From NCBI GenBank assembly GCA_025463785.1, contig JAODBD010000009.1, positions 248,001 through 312,000 of the forward strand: 64,000 bases of DNA, in the 5' to 3' direction. Position numbers and translations under genes: made by a program. The stretch is from Glaciihabitans sp. Lineage in GTDB: Bacteria > Actinomycetota > Actinomycetes > Actinomycetales > Microbacteriaceae. The notes under the pieces were generated by a model. The model did no database searches, was not told the DNA's origin, and worked only from the letters and a program-made list of their open reading frames with translations. Positions 25,801-33,996 of the stretch are shown in pieces; within the stretch, counting starts at the first letter, position 1, and the number at the start of each line of letters is the position of its first letter.

Positions 25801-28378
25801 GCACCTGGGTGGCAACCACAATGCGGTCGAGGACCTCGTTGAGCTCCTGGGAACTGCCGACCGAAACCTTGTCCGAAGTCTCGGCCAGCCACCGCTCGAG
25901 AAACGCGGAGGCCACCGCGACCTGTGTCCCGATGCGCTGCAGCGCACGGTAGAGCCGGTGGACGGCTTCCTCGAGCTGAGGTGTGCGTGTCAGATCGGCC
26001 ACTTCGTAGTGGCGCAGGGTCCGCAACAATTGTGCCTGGACGTCCTCCGGCATCCCGGAGAAATGGACGTCCAGTGACTGCAGGTAACCGTGGAAGTGCT
26101 CGCGCGGACTGTGCACGCCCTCGGATCCCTCGTCCTGGGTCGGCCGGTTTCGCGACAACTCGCAGATATCGGCAAACGTGGTCAGCACCGCCAACTCGGC
26201 GCGGACCAGATCAGGATGCGCGGCGGCGGCCCCGCGCAACCGGTCGTACTCGGGCAACAGCGCCGTCGTACGCTCGCCGGTGACGTCGAAGCCGGTGATC
26301 ATGGCGCGCAACGTATCCAGACACCCGAGCGCTGCGGTGAGCGCGTTCAGTTCCGGGTTCGGGTCGACGGTATCGAAGCGGACCCGGGCGGTCGCCGCCG
26401 CCGCAGCGGCCGCACCCAGCCGATCGACGTACAGGAGCGGTGCACCGGCGTCGACCTGGCAGTTGACCACCGCCTGCACCTCTCGCACTCGCCCGGGGTA
26501 GGGCGCGCGAACGGCTGTCTCCATCTTCATCGCCTCGAGCACGACCAGAATCTGACCGGTCTCGATGGTGTCCCCGACCGCTACCGGCACGGCAACAACG
26601 ACAGCGGGAGCAGGAGCGCGAACCACATCGGTCTCGTCCCTGCCGATCTGATGACTGACACCGTCGACCTCGACCGAATAGCCCGAGCGCCCGGCGACGG
26701 TGACAAGCTGGAAGCGCCGCCCACCGAGCTCGATCCGGCTCTCGAATTCACCGAGCCGGTCGACATCCACGTCGTACTCCCGGTTCTCGGTCTCCACCCG
26801 GTAGTGGTGCGGCCCGAGCTGCTGCACGCCGAGCTCGTAAGCCTGGCCCTGGTAACTCAACTCGATCGACCGGCCGATCGAATGGTTCGCGCGCGGGCAA
26901 CCACCCCGCGCCGATGTGAGGAACGCCGCGCGTTCGTGCGCCTCCTCCAGGTCGTAGGCATCGATCGCGGCCGCGAGCAGTGCGACATCGGCGACCGGGG
27001 TCGGCCCGGCGGCAGTACCGGCGGCGGTGCGATCGAGCCATCCGGTATCTGCCGCACCGGAAATGAGCTCCGGCCGGTTCAACAGGGCGAGCAGGAACGA
27101 CTTCGTGGTTGTCCCGCCGTCGAGCACGACGGTGGTCTCACGCAACGCGGTACGCAGCCGCGCGAGTGCCTCGGACCGATCGCGACCCCACGCGATGATC
27201 TTGGCGACCATCGAGTCGAAGTCGGGTGGAATCACATCACCCTGCGCGATGCCGGTATCGACACGCACGCCGGACCCGAGCGGGTACTTCAGCAACCGCA
27301 CGGTACCGGGCGCGGGAGCGAAACCGTTGTCGACGTCCTCCGCGTTCAGGCGGGCCTCCACGGCGTGACCGAACTCGGGCGGGCACTCACCCTCCAGGGC
27401 ATTGCCGGCGGCCACATGGAGCTGCAACTTCACCAGGTCCAGCCCGGTCGTCGCCTCGGTGATCGGGTGCTCGACCTGCAGGCGAGTATTCACCTCGAGG
27501 AACGTAAACAGTTGCCGCGCAGGTTGATACAGGTACTCGACAGTGGCGGCACCGCTGTACGACGCCGCCCGTACGAGATCGGCGGAGACCGAACGAAGGT
27601 GATCGGCCTGCTCCTTCGTGAGCACCGGAGAGCTCGACTCTTCGATGACCTTCTGGTTCCTGCGCTGAATCGAGCAGTCACGCACGCCGGGAGCCCAGAC
27701 ATTGCCGAAGTTGTCCGCGATCACCTGGACCTCGACGTGGCGGGCGTCGGTGACCAGGCGTTCCAGGAATACGACAGGGTCGCCGAACGAGCGTTCCGCC
27801 TCACCCTGCGTACGTTCCAGCGCCAGTTCGAGCTCGTCCTCGGCATAGACCTTGCGGATGCCGCGACCACCACCGCCACTGCGCGCCTTGATGATCAGGG
27901 GATAGCCGATCGCCCGCGCATGTCTGCGGGCTGCTGCGGGCGTATGGACGGGGCCACCGCTCCACGGCGCGACCGGTACGCCGACCTTCTCGGCCAGAAG
28001 TTTGGCTTCGACCTTGTCTCCGAGCAACCGCATGGCGTCGGGGGTCGGCCCGATAAAGGCGATGCCGAGCTTGACACACAGTTCGGCGAAGGCGGGATCC
28101 TCCGCAACGAAACCCCAACCGACCCATACGGCGTCCGCTTCGGCGGTGACGAGTGCCCGCTCCAACTCCCGGTGGTCCAGGTACGGGCTGCCGGCGGCTG
28201 ATGACCGTAGCGCTACTGCCTCATCGGCCTGGCGGACGAACATTGCCCGGCTCTCGGCCGCTGTGTGCAGAGCTATGGTGCGGATACCGTAGTTGTGTTC
28301 GGCGTTCAGCTCGCGTACCGCCCTGATCAGGCGGGTAGCTGCTTCACCTCGGTTGACGACCGCGATCCGTGTGAACAT
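22877..28378 (-). CDS. Single-chain biotin-dependent acyl-CoA carboxylase (BC-BCCP-CT)
   Basis: An 1833-residue fused carboxylase. Residues 1-450 are biotin carboxylase (RIAVVNRGEAATRLIRAV; ATP-grasp KARSGGGGRGIRKV; FLEVNTRLQVEHPITE). The biotin attachment motif VLEAMKMET has its Lys at residue 618. A long helical middle part (about 650-1250) is followed by carboxyltransferase halves from about 1300 to 1800 (GLIVGLVTTPTYRYPEGM, NVIVAGINVGAQPYWNAEAT, VVLANLSGFDGSPESLRN). This is the eukaryote-like, one-polypeptide arrangement known from long-chain acyl-CoA carboxylases of actinobacteria, unlike the usual AccA/AccD pairs. The acyl substrate is not certain. It lies 58 bases behind the padR gene and next to the polyketide cluster, to which it could supply malonyl- or methylmalonyl-CoA. 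Confidence 0.9.
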   Translation of the reverse strand: MFTRIAVVNRGEAATRLIRAVRELNAEHNYGIRTIALHTAAESRAMFVRQADEAVALRSSAAGSPYLDHRELERALVTAEADAVWVGWGFVAEDPAFAELCVKLGIAFIGPTPDAMRLLGDKVEAKLLAEKVGVPVAPWSGGPVHTPAAARRHARAIGYPLIIKARSGGGGRGIRKVYAEDELELALERTQGEAERSFGDPVVFLERLVTDARHVEVQVIADNFGNVWAPGVRDCSIQRRNQKVIEESSSPVLTKEQADHLRSVSADLVRAASYSGAATVEYLYQPARQLFTFLEVNTRLQVEHPITEATTGLDLVKLQLHVAAGNALEGECPPEFGHAVEARLNAEDVDNGFAPAPGTVRLLKYPLGSGVRVDTGIAQGDVIPPDFDSMVAKIIAWGRDRSEALARLRTALRETTVVLDGGTTTKSFLLALLNRPELISGAADTGWLDRTAAGTAAGPTPVADVALLAAAIDAYDLEEAHERAAFLTSARGGCPRANHSIGRSIELSYQGQAYELGVQQLGPHHYRVETENREYDVDVDRLGEFESRIELGGRRFQLVTVAGRSGYSVEVDGVSHQIGRDETDVVRAPAPAVVVAVPVAVGDTIETGQILVVLEAMKMETAVRAPYPGRVREVQAVVNCQVDAGAPLLYVDRLGAAAAAAATARVRFDTVDPNPELNALTAALGCLDTLRAMITGFDVTGERTTALLPEYDRLRGAAAAHPDLVRAELAVLTTFADICELSRNRPTQDEGSEGVHSPREHFHGYLQSLDVHFSGMPEDVQAQLLRTLRHYEVADLTRTPQLEEAVHRLYRALQRIGTQVAVASAFLERWLAETSDKVSVGSSQELNEVLDRIVVATQVRYPVLGEAARNLRYRLFEEPVIRKVRDRVYDDVRGGLAHLAEYDGSADRAERVESLVATPEPLIDLLAQQIAHPASVPGPLLEVITRRAYKIRGLEQVRSSTRSGRPIVTGEFELRGTRLDLITTAASHAELPTALGNVARIVRSLPVPANAVIDLYLEWADAPPAAAQAEFLRTALAANAEVAAAHRTTVTTCHIDRAEEHVFTFRPFETEYAEDTNIRDMHPLTGQRLDLWRLKNFVGTRLPSNPDSYLYHVVAKENSADERLIALAEVRDLTPQRDATGAVVGLPAFERAVSSCLDGFRRAQASRGKHRLDANRVMLFVRPVIDLTIEELKRVSRAIAPMTVAAGLEEITATGWWRETSELGPRAVALRFSYRSGAGVTVTVTEQPTEPLRPLDEYTQKVQRSRSRGTVYPYELIPLLTREIGTFTELDLDTSGALVEVDRPYGRNSAGLIVGLVTTPTYRYPEGMIRVVLFGDPTKALGTVAEAECSRIVAGIDLAEALGVPVEWFALSSGATISMRSGTENMDWVSRALRRIITFTQAGGEINVIVAGINVGAQPYWNAEATMLTHTRGILVMTPDSAMVLTGKRSLDYSGGVSAEDNFGIGGYDRVMGPNGQAQYWAPDLTAACDVLFAHYEHAYVAPGERFPRRAITADPHDRDIRPYPHVHPSSDFTSVGDIFSVETNPERKKPFDIRTVLRAVVDQDHTVLERWADMAGGETSVVFDAHLDGYPVTMIGIESRTIPRKGWFPADGPDVWTSGTLFPQSSKKTARAINAASGNRPIVVLANLSGFDGSPESLRNVQLEYGAEIGRAIVNFDGPIVFCVISRYHGGAFVVFSGALNDNMEVLAVEGSFASVIGGAPAAAVVFSREVDTRTAADPQVKSLEERFAAATDAAERAHLRVELTGRRSAVRSDKLGEVAKEFEAVHNIDRALRVGSVHMIVPAADLRPQIIAAVERGLERTVALFDSGPSQ

Positions 28379-28436
28379 GCTTCGACGGTATGGCGGGCCG
28401 TTCGAGCGCCGCTCAAAAGCAGTGGTGGGCCGCGAA

Positions 28437-28961
28437 TCAGTCGGCTGCCTGCTGCGCCGCCCAGCTGTACCAGCCGGCCATCGCTTCGTGGTATCGCGCA
28501 GCGGCTTCGATCGCGGTTCTCAGGGATTTGGCCCGGGGATGGGTCCCGTACTCATTGCGCTCGGCCTTGCCCACGTAGCTGCGGTAGCGCTTCGCCGTCT
28601 CGTCGTAGTAGTGGAATTCCGAGGCGAGGTACTTCTCGAGGTCGTCGGGCTCCAGCACCCAGAAGAAGAACGACCGGAGCACAGGTTCCGAGCGCCACTG
28701 GTGATCGGTTGGCACATTCAACAACCACGACCGAATTTCGGCCAGGCCGGCGTCGGTGATCGCGTAGTCCTTACGTCCTCGCGGCCCGAGGGCTTGTACC
28801 TCGACGAGACCTTCTTTGTTCAGCCGGGTGAGTTCCGAATAGATGTTCGGATGCTGAGCGGGCCAGACGTGCGTCAGCAGGTCGTTGAAGCGGCGGGAGA
28901 GGTCGTAGCCGCTGGCCGGTCCCTCTGCTAGCAGGCCGAGGATGCCGTGCCTCAAAGACAT
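28437..28961 (-). CDS. PadR family transcriptional regulator
   Basis: A 174-residue regulator with the PadR winged helix (SLRHGILGLLAEGPASGYDLSRRF, then NIYSELTRLNKEGLVEVQALGPRGRKDYAIT) and a C-terminal helical dimerisation domain (residues about 90-170). It is the first gene of a unit with the giant carboxylase. The intergenic region upstream carries an ATGT-N8-ACAT palindrome, the known PadR-type operator layout, so it probably controls itself, the carboxylase and perhaps the divergent pabAB operon. Confidence 0.9.
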   Translation of the reverse strand: MSLRHGILGLLAEGPASGYDLSRRFNDLLTHVWPAQHPNIYSELTRLNKEGLVEVQALGPRGRKDYAITDAGLAEIRSWLLNVPTDHQWRSEPVLRSFFFWVLEPDDLEKYLASEFHYYDETAKRYRSYVGKAERNEYGTHPRAKSLRTAIEAAARYHEAMAGWYSWAAQQAAD

Positions 28962-29311
28962 TGCGGTGCAACCTTTCTTGAAGTTCTTACCGTTGGCGCG
29001 TCAGGTTCCCCCCGTACCGGTGGTGCGTTCACACAAATTTTCCTTTGTCATCTTGACATGTGTCGCCACAGTGGTTCAAGCTCATGTCCTATAGAACATG
29101 TTTAGCTATACAGGTCGAAGATCACAAAGGGGTGTTGATGTGATTTCGCTTACGGCACGCGCCGGGGCGGGTCACGCTTCCTTCGGCCACGTCTGAAAGG
29201 ACGTGCCGAGCTCGGCGACCACCTTCAAGACCGATTCCGTCAGTTCGGGGGGACCGAATGCCACGGAAGAAATCAGAAACGACGGCGCTCAACATTGACG
29301 GAGTAATCCTC
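28962..29311. other. Divergent promoter region padR / pabAB
   Basis: This 350-base stretch separates the leftward padR-carboxylase unit from the rightward pabAB operon. It contains the PadR palindrome at 29083-29100 and a TATACA sequence at 29107-29112 that could be the -10 of the rightward promoter. No gene is seen. Confidence 0.5.
29083..29100. promoter_or_regulatory. Putative PadR operator
   Basis: CATGTCCTATAGAACATG is an 18-bp palindrome with a single mismatched pair, containing the ATGT-N8-ACAT consensus of PadR proteins. It sits between padR and pabAB, close to a -10-like TATACA on the pabAB side. Confidence 0.7.
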
Positions 29312-31420
29312 ATGCGCACTCTGCTCATCGACAATCACGATTCCTACACGTTCAACCTCTTCCAACTGATCGCCGAGGTGAATCAGGTCGAACCGCTGGT
29401 CCTGGCAAACGACGACCCGATGCTGCCGGGGCTGGATCTCGCCGAATTCGACAATGTCGTCGTATCGCCGGGGCCCGGCCGGCCGCAGGTCGAGCGCGAC
29501 GTCGGATACGCCGCCGAGATCCTGCGCACGACCACCCTGCCGGTGCTCGGCGTATGCCTCGGTCATCAGGCGATCGGGTTCGAGTCCGGTGCGAACATCG
29601 AGCTCGCTCCCCAGGCCCGCCACGGCCATTTGACCCGGGTGCACCACGACGGTGGAGACCTGTTCGACGCGATTCCGCAGGACTTCGTCGCGGTCCGCTA
29701 CCACTCGCTGCGAGTCGCGGAGCCGATGCCGGATCAGCTGCTGGCCACCGCGTGGGCCGAAGACGGCGTCATTATGGGATTGCGACATCGGCACCGGCCC
29801 CAATGGGGCGTGCAGTTCCATCCGGAATCCATCGCGTCCGAGTACGGTCACAAACTCGTCGCGAATTTCCGCGATCTGACTGCCCGATACCGGGCGCCGC
29901 ACGAGCCTCGGACATCGCCGTATCGTTGCCCGCCGACCGCCGCGGCGATCCGCGACAGCAACGATCGTGCATCCAATTCCGCTGTGGCACTGGAACTGCT
30001 CGAAATCGCGGTGCCGGGCGCGGTACCGACCGAAGCGGCGTTCACCGAACTGTTCTCCGACTCCGGCCACTCCTTCTGGCTCGACAGCAGCCGCGTGGAG
30101 GAGGGCATGTCCCGGTTCTCGTTCCTCGGAGACGCGTCCGGCCCATTGAGTGAAGTGCTCACCTACCGGGTCGCCGACCAGGCCGTATCGGTGTGGAACG
30201 CGGACGGTGTGCACGCGGAGAGCGGCAGCATCTTCGAGGTGCTCGACCGGCGGCTGGCGCAGCGTCGCATCCCCGATCCCGGCCTGCCGTTCGATTTCAC
30301 CGGCGGTTATGTCGGCTACTTCGGTTACGAAATGAAGGCCGACTGCGGAGCGCAGCGTCGCCACCATGCCGAAACTCCCGACGCGGCTTGGATTTTCGCG
30401 GACCGGATGATCGCTGTCGACCACAAACAAGACATCACCTACGTCGTCGCCCTGCACGCCGGCGACACCACCACCCGCACCGCCGCGCAACAGTGGACGG
30501 AACAGACGGCGATGCGAATCGTCCAGCTCCTCGGAAGCGCCGCCGAGCGCGGCGACGGCTCCGGCGACCTGGATGACGCGCCCGATCCGCGTCCCCATCT
30601 CGTCCGCGAGACGGACGGATACCTGCGCGATATCGAGGCCTGCCGGCGCCAGTTGGTCGCCGGCGAGAGCTACGAGATCTGCTTGACGAACAAGGTGCGC
30701 ATGCGGTTCGACGACGACGATATCGCGTTCTACCGGCGGCTGCGCCGCGCCAATCCCGCACCGTACGCGGCACTTCTGCGATTGGGCGGTGTCACCGTCT
30801 TCAGTTCCTCGCCGGAACGATTCCTGAAGATCGACGGCAATGGGATCGTGGAGAGCAAGCCGATCAAGGGGACGGCGCCCCGCAGTGCGGACCCCGTGCG
30901 CGACGCAGCGCTGGCGGCCGAACTCGCCACCAGCGCGAAGACGAACGCCGAAAACCTGATGATCGTCGATCTGCTGCGCAACGACCTCGGGCGGATATCC
31001 CGGATCGGCAGCGTACACGTGCCGAGCTATATGGCGGTGGAGTCGTATGCGACTGTGCACCAGTTGGTTTCGACCGTGTGTGCGTCATTGCGGCCGGAAT
31101 TCAGCGCGGTCGGGAGTGTGCGGTGCTGTTTCCCGGGCGGATCCATGACCGGAGCGCCCAAGTTGCGCAGCATGGAGATCATCGACGAGCTGGAGACCGA
31201 GGCCCGGGGCATCTACTCGGGTGCGCTGGGTTACTTCGGCTTGGCCGGCGGCGCCGATCTGAGCATCGTCATCCGCACCGCGGTGCGTGTCGGTGACAAC
31301 CTGAGCGTCGGAGCAGGGGGCGCGATCGTCCTCGATTCCGATCCGGCCGAGGAAGTCGACGAGATGCTGCTGAAGTGCGCGGCGTCGATGCGGGCCTTGC
31401 GGGCGGGAGAGAGATGTTGA
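29312..31420 (+). CDS. pabAB: Aminodeoxychorismate (PABA) synthase, fused amidotransferase plus chorismate-binding domain
   Basis: A 702-residue fusion. Residues 1-190 are a class I glutamine amidotransferase with nucleophile Cys in GVCLGHQAIGFE and the His-Glu pair in GVQFHPESI. Residues about 220-700 are the PabB-type chorismate domain (FSSSPERFLKIDGNGIVESK, PIKGTAPR, NLMIVDLLRNDLGRI, FPGGSMTGAPKLRSMEII). The PIKGT Lys marks aminodeoxychorismate rather than anthranilate chemistry. The amidotransferase-first order is that of PabAB fusions in antibiotic clusters, unlike phenazine PhzE. It starts at ATG 29312 behind GGAG; an 18-residue upstream extension is rejected. It overlaps the AurF-like gene by 7 bases. 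No PabC lyase is in the window. Confidence 0.93.
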   Translation: MRTLLIDNHDSYTFNLFQLIAEVNQVEPLVLANDDPMLPGLDLAEFDNVVVSPGPGRPQVERDVGYAAEILRTTTLPVLGVCLGHQAIGFESGANIELAPQARHGHLTRVHHDGGDLFDAIPQDFVAVRYHSLRVAEPMPDQLLATAWAEDGVIMGLRHRHRPQWGVQFHPESIASEYGHKLVANFRDLTARYRAPHEPRTSPYRCPPTAAAIRDSNDRASNSAVALELLEIAVPGAVPTEAAFTELFSDSGHSFWLDSSRVEEGMSRFSFLGDASGPLSEVLTYRVADQAVSVWNADGVHAESGSIFEVLDRRLAQRRIPDPGLPFDFTGGYVGYFGYEMKADCGAQRRHHAETPDAAWIFADRMIAVDHKQDITYVVALHAGDTTTRTAAQQWTEQTAMRIVQLLGSAAERGDGSGDLDDAPDPRPHLVRETDGYLRDIEACRRQLVAGESYEICLTNKVRMRFDDDDIAFYRRLRRANPAPYAALLRLGGVTVFSSSPERFLKIDGNGIVESKPIKGTAPRSADPVRDAALAAELATSAKTNAENLMIVDLLRNDLGRISRIGSVHVPSYMAVESYATVHQLVSTVCASLRPEFSAVGSVRCCFPGGSMTGAPKLRSMEIIDELETEARGIYSGALGYFGLAGGADLSIVIRTAVRVGDNLSVGAGGAIVLDSDPAEEVDEMLLKCAASMRALRAGERC

Positions 31421-32355
31421 CCGTGCCGGAATCCTTCGTTCCCGATCTCCTGTCGCGTCTGACCAATGGATGGGGTCACCGGGTCGCGGTCAAGCGGGAC
31501 GAACTCGACCTCGACGGACACTTCGATCTGGCGGCCGACGATTTCCCGGCCCATCTCGTCCCCGTCCTCGCTCTGCCCGGCGCCGGGACGCTCGACCCGG
31601 AGGCACGCAGCCGGATTCTGTCGGCGACATGGATCTCCTACAACGCCAAGACGAGCGCGATAGAGGACGAGATCATCCTGCCGGCCTGCCGGTTGCTGCT
31701 CGAGGACCGCATCCCCGCCCGCCGCGACGCGGTGGCGATCTCGGCGATCCATCAGACCATCATCGATGAGCACTACCACATTCTGATGTGCCACAACGCT
31801 GTCGGCGTCACCCGCCGTCGCCGCGGGATGGCCGATGTCGTCTTCGACCCGGCGGGCTGGGCTGTTGTCGAAGGACTGAACGAGCGGCGCGCAGGTCATC
31901 TCGGAATCGACCGCGATCTCATCGATCTCGCCTTCGCATTGGCCGCGGAGACGACGATCAGCGGTTTCCTGTCGACGATCTCGTCATCGTCGGACATCCA
32001 GCCGATGAACCGGATCACCGCCGACCTGCACCGCCGTGACGAAAACGGGCATGCGGTGATCTTCCGCGAAATGGTCCGCTCCCTGTACCGCGAGTTGGAC
32101 CCCGGCCAGCGTGACCTGTTCGACGACGCCCTGGTCTGTGGTGTCGAGGCCTTCTGCCGTCCGGACTGCGGTCCCTGGGTGGTCGTCGCCGCCGCAGGGG
32201 AGTTGTGCATCACGGCAGACCAGCTCGGGGCGCGATCGTCCTGCCGATCCGCGCCGCCGTCGCGTGATATGGCGCCGCTGCATCATCTGCTGCACGACCT
32301 GGGGCTGACCGAAAAGCTCGGTCCCGCACTCGGACTCACCACCACAAGGGGATGA
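31414..32355 (+). CDS. AurF-like diiron N-oxygenase (p-aminobenzoate N-oxygenase family)
   Basis: A 313-residue helical diiron protein. The metal-binding pattern of AurF is present: Glu in AIEDEIILPAC (about residue 84-86), IIDEHYH (Glu119 and His122), Glu in ALAAETTISGF, and the His-x3-Glu-x2-His of DLHRRDENGHAVIF. AurF oxidises p-aminobenzoate to p-nitrobenzoate in aureothin biosynthesis. The 7-base overlap with the PABA synthase gene strongly suggests PABA or a PABA-derived amine as substrate here. The start ATG 31414 follows GGGAGAG. No dedicated electron donor is obvious nearby. Confidence 0.85.
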   Translation: MLTVPESFVPDLLSRLTNGWGHRVAVKRDELDLDGHFDLAADDFPAHLVPVLALPGAGTLDPEARSRILSATWISYNAKTSAIEDEIILPACRLLLEDRIPARRDAVAISAIHQTIIDEHYHILMCHNAVGVTRRRRGMADVVFDPAGWAVVEGLNERRAGHLGIDRDLIDLAFALAAETTISGFLSTISSSSDIQPMNRITADLHRRDENGHAVIFREMVRSLYRELDPGQRDLFDDALVCGVEAFCRPDCGPWVVVAAAGELCITADQLGARSSCRSAPPSRDMAPLHHLLHDLGLTEKLGPALGLTTTRG

Positions 32356-32357
32356 CT

Positions 32358-32819
32358 ATGCCACTCAACCGCGACTTCATCGGCCGCAGTCACACCGCAT
32401 CCGATATCTACGAAGTCAGCCGCGAAAAGATTCGCGAATACGCGATGGCGATGGGGGATCCCGATCCCGCGTATCTCGATCCGGCGCATCCCGGCGGCCG
32501 TGACGTGGTCGCGCCTCCGACCTTCGCGGCAATGTTGTTCGCCCGGTTGGGAAGCTGGCCACTGACCGACCCGGGCCTCGGAAAGAACAAGGCGCCCTTC
32601 ATCGTTCAGGGCGAGCAGCGCGTCGTGCACCATCGGACCATCCGGCCCGGCGACCGGCTGACGCTCACCTCGGTCGTTCGCGACATCCGCGATGTGGGAT
32701 GCCATGAACTGCTCGCCGTCACCCACGAGATCACCACTGTCACAGGCGAACCCGTGTGCACCATCGATGACGTCGGAATCTCGCGCGGCACAGCGGAACT
32801 CGGGGAGAGATCGAGATGA
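32358..32819 (+). CDS. MaoC-like (hotdog) dehydratase, HadA/HadC-type subunit
   Basis: A 153-residue FAS1-type N-terminal dehydratase domain: LNRDFIGRSHTASDIYEVSREKIREYAMAMGDPDPAY, then the long hot-dog helix and a final CTIDDVGISRG strand. Such subunits lack the catalytic His and pair with an R-hydratase subunit, here the next gene. ATG 32358 (six bases after AAGGGG) is preferred; ATG 32352 also overlaps the preceding stop. The gene overlaps the next by 4 bases. It is probably half of a heterodimeric 3-hydroxyacyl dehydratase in the cluster. Confidence 0.82.
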   Translation: MPLNRDFIGRSHTASDIYEVSREKIREYAMAMGDPDPAYLDPAHPGGRDVVAPPTFAAMLFARLGSWPLTDPGLGKNKAPFIVQGEQRVVHHRTIRPGDRLTLTSVVRDIRDVGCHELLAVTHEITTVTGEPVCTIDDVGISRGTAELGERSR

Positions 32820-33256
32820 CCGCCATCGCCGTTCCCGGCGCCGTCGCGGTCGGGACTTCGCTGCCCACCCTGGAATACACCGTCCGTCTTGTCGACCTCA
32901 TCAAATATTGCGGTGCCGCAAGTGATTTCACGGGGATCCATTGGAACCGGCGGATCGCTCGGGGAGTCGGTCTGCCGGATGTCATCGCGCACGGATCGCT
33001 CAATGTCGCGCGTGCTATCCGGGCAGTTACCGACTGGACCGGTGATCCCACGTCCGTGCTCGGGTACCAGGTGCGATTCGCGCGGCCGCTCGTCGTCCCC
33101 GATGACGAGCACGGCGTCACCGTCTGGGTGACCGGCACGGTCAGCGAGACGCTCGATGCGCACCGGATCGTCGTCGACCTGGATGTGCGCTCCGGGACCC
33201 AGCAGATCCTGACCGGAATGCGAGTCACTGTCCGCATGTTCGAAGTCGAAGGTTAG
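32816..33256 (+). CDS. MaoC-like (hotdog) dehydratase, HadB-type catalytic subunit
   Basis: A 146-residue R-specific hydratase/dehydratase domain. The catalytic Asp/His motif is present as AASDFTGIHWNRRIARGVGLPDVIAHGSLN, with Asp and His five residues apart, as in HadB/MaoC enzymes. With the preceding gene it forms a HadAB-like pair (4-base overlap). It could dehydrate beta-hydroxyacyl-ACP intermediates of the polyketide or of a side chain. It is unusual to find such a pair in the same operon as PABA and N-oxygenase genes. Confidence 0.85.
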   Translation: MTAIAVPGAVAVGTSLPTLEYTVRLVDLIKYCGAASDFTGIHWNRRIARGVGLPDVIAHGSLNVARAIRAVTDWTGDPTSVLGYQVRFARPLVVPDDEHGVTVWVTGTVSETLDAHRIVVDLDVRSGTQQILTGMRVTVRMFEVEG

Positions 33257-33265
33257 GAGCAGAAA

Positions 33266-33991
33266 ATGGCGGCCGTCATGTCATCGACGATGACGGGCGA
33301 TGATGATGACGACGGGGCGGCCGGCGTGGTCCGGCCCACCGGAGCCGAACCGGGACAGGCACATCCGGTATCCGAGGATGATCGGGTGCTGAGGGTGATC
33401 CTTGCTGAGGAATTGCCACTGATTCGCGGGGCCATAGTCGCGCTGCTGCAACTCGAGGACGACATCAAGGTCGTCGCGGATGTCGGCTCCGGTCACGAAG
33501 TCCTTCCGATCTGCCATCTCTATCGCCCCGACGTGGCAATCATCGACATTGCGCTACCGGTGACGGACGGAATCACAGTGGCCGCCGCCCTCCATCGCGA
33601 GATTCCCGAGACTCGTGTACTCGTGCTGAGCAGTCAGCGTCGTCCCGGGTTTCTCCGAAAGGCCCTCGCGGTCAAGGTGAGTGGGTTCGTCACCGAGGAT
33701 GTGGAGCCCGGCGAGCTGGCCAATGCGGTGCGAATCGTTGCGGCCGGCCGCCGCTACGTCGCCGGCGACTTCGCTATAGCGACGTGGGAGACGTGGGAAT
33801 GTCCGCTGTCCACGCGCGAGATCGAAGTCCTCAGATCCGCTGCGGCCGGTGCGGCGGTCGAGGAGATCGGTCTCACCCTGTTCCTGTCCATCGGCACGGT
33901 ACGGAACTACCTGTCGTCGGCGGTGGCAAAGCTCAACGCGCGCAACCGGATCGACGCTATCCGGATTGCCGATTCGGCCGGCTGGCTGTGA
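33266..33991 (+). CDS. LuxR-type response regulator, cluster-located orphan
   Basis: A 241-residue regulator with an unusual 40-residue acidic N-terminal tail (TGDDDDDGAAG), a receiver domain (about 41-165) with phospho-acceptor Asp94 (AIIDIALP) and acidic pocket AEE, and a LuxR HTH (about 175-235; LSTREIEVLRSAAAGAAVEEI). The conserved Lys of GYLLKD is replaced (GFVTED), so phospho-signalling may be modified. It follows the hotdog gene by 9 bases with GGAG ahead of ATG 33266 and is the last gene of the pabAB operon. No kinase is adjacent. It is probably a pathway-specific regulator. Confidence 0.88.
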   Translation: MAAVMSSTMTGDDDDDGAAGVVRPTGAEPGQAHPVSEDDRVLRVILAEELPLIRGAIVALLQLEDDIKVVADVGSGHEVLPICHLYRPDVAIIDIALPVTDGITVAAALHREIPETRVLVLSSQRRPGFLRKALAVKVSGFVTEDVEPGELANAVRIVAAGRRYVAGDFAIATWETWECPLSTREIEVLRSAAAGAAVEEIGLTLFLSIGTVRNYLSSAVAKLNARNRIDAIRIADSAGWL

Positions 33992-33996
33992 TTGTG

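Noticed and set aside
26090-28201. 703-residue open frame antisense to the carboxylase
   Set aside because: It runs antisense through clear biotin carboxylase motifs, has no domains of its own and no ribosome site.
29312-31420. Phenazine-type PhzE or anthranilate synthase
   Set aside because: The domain order is amidotransferase first, and the chorismate domain has the PIKGT motif of aminodeoxychorismate synthases.
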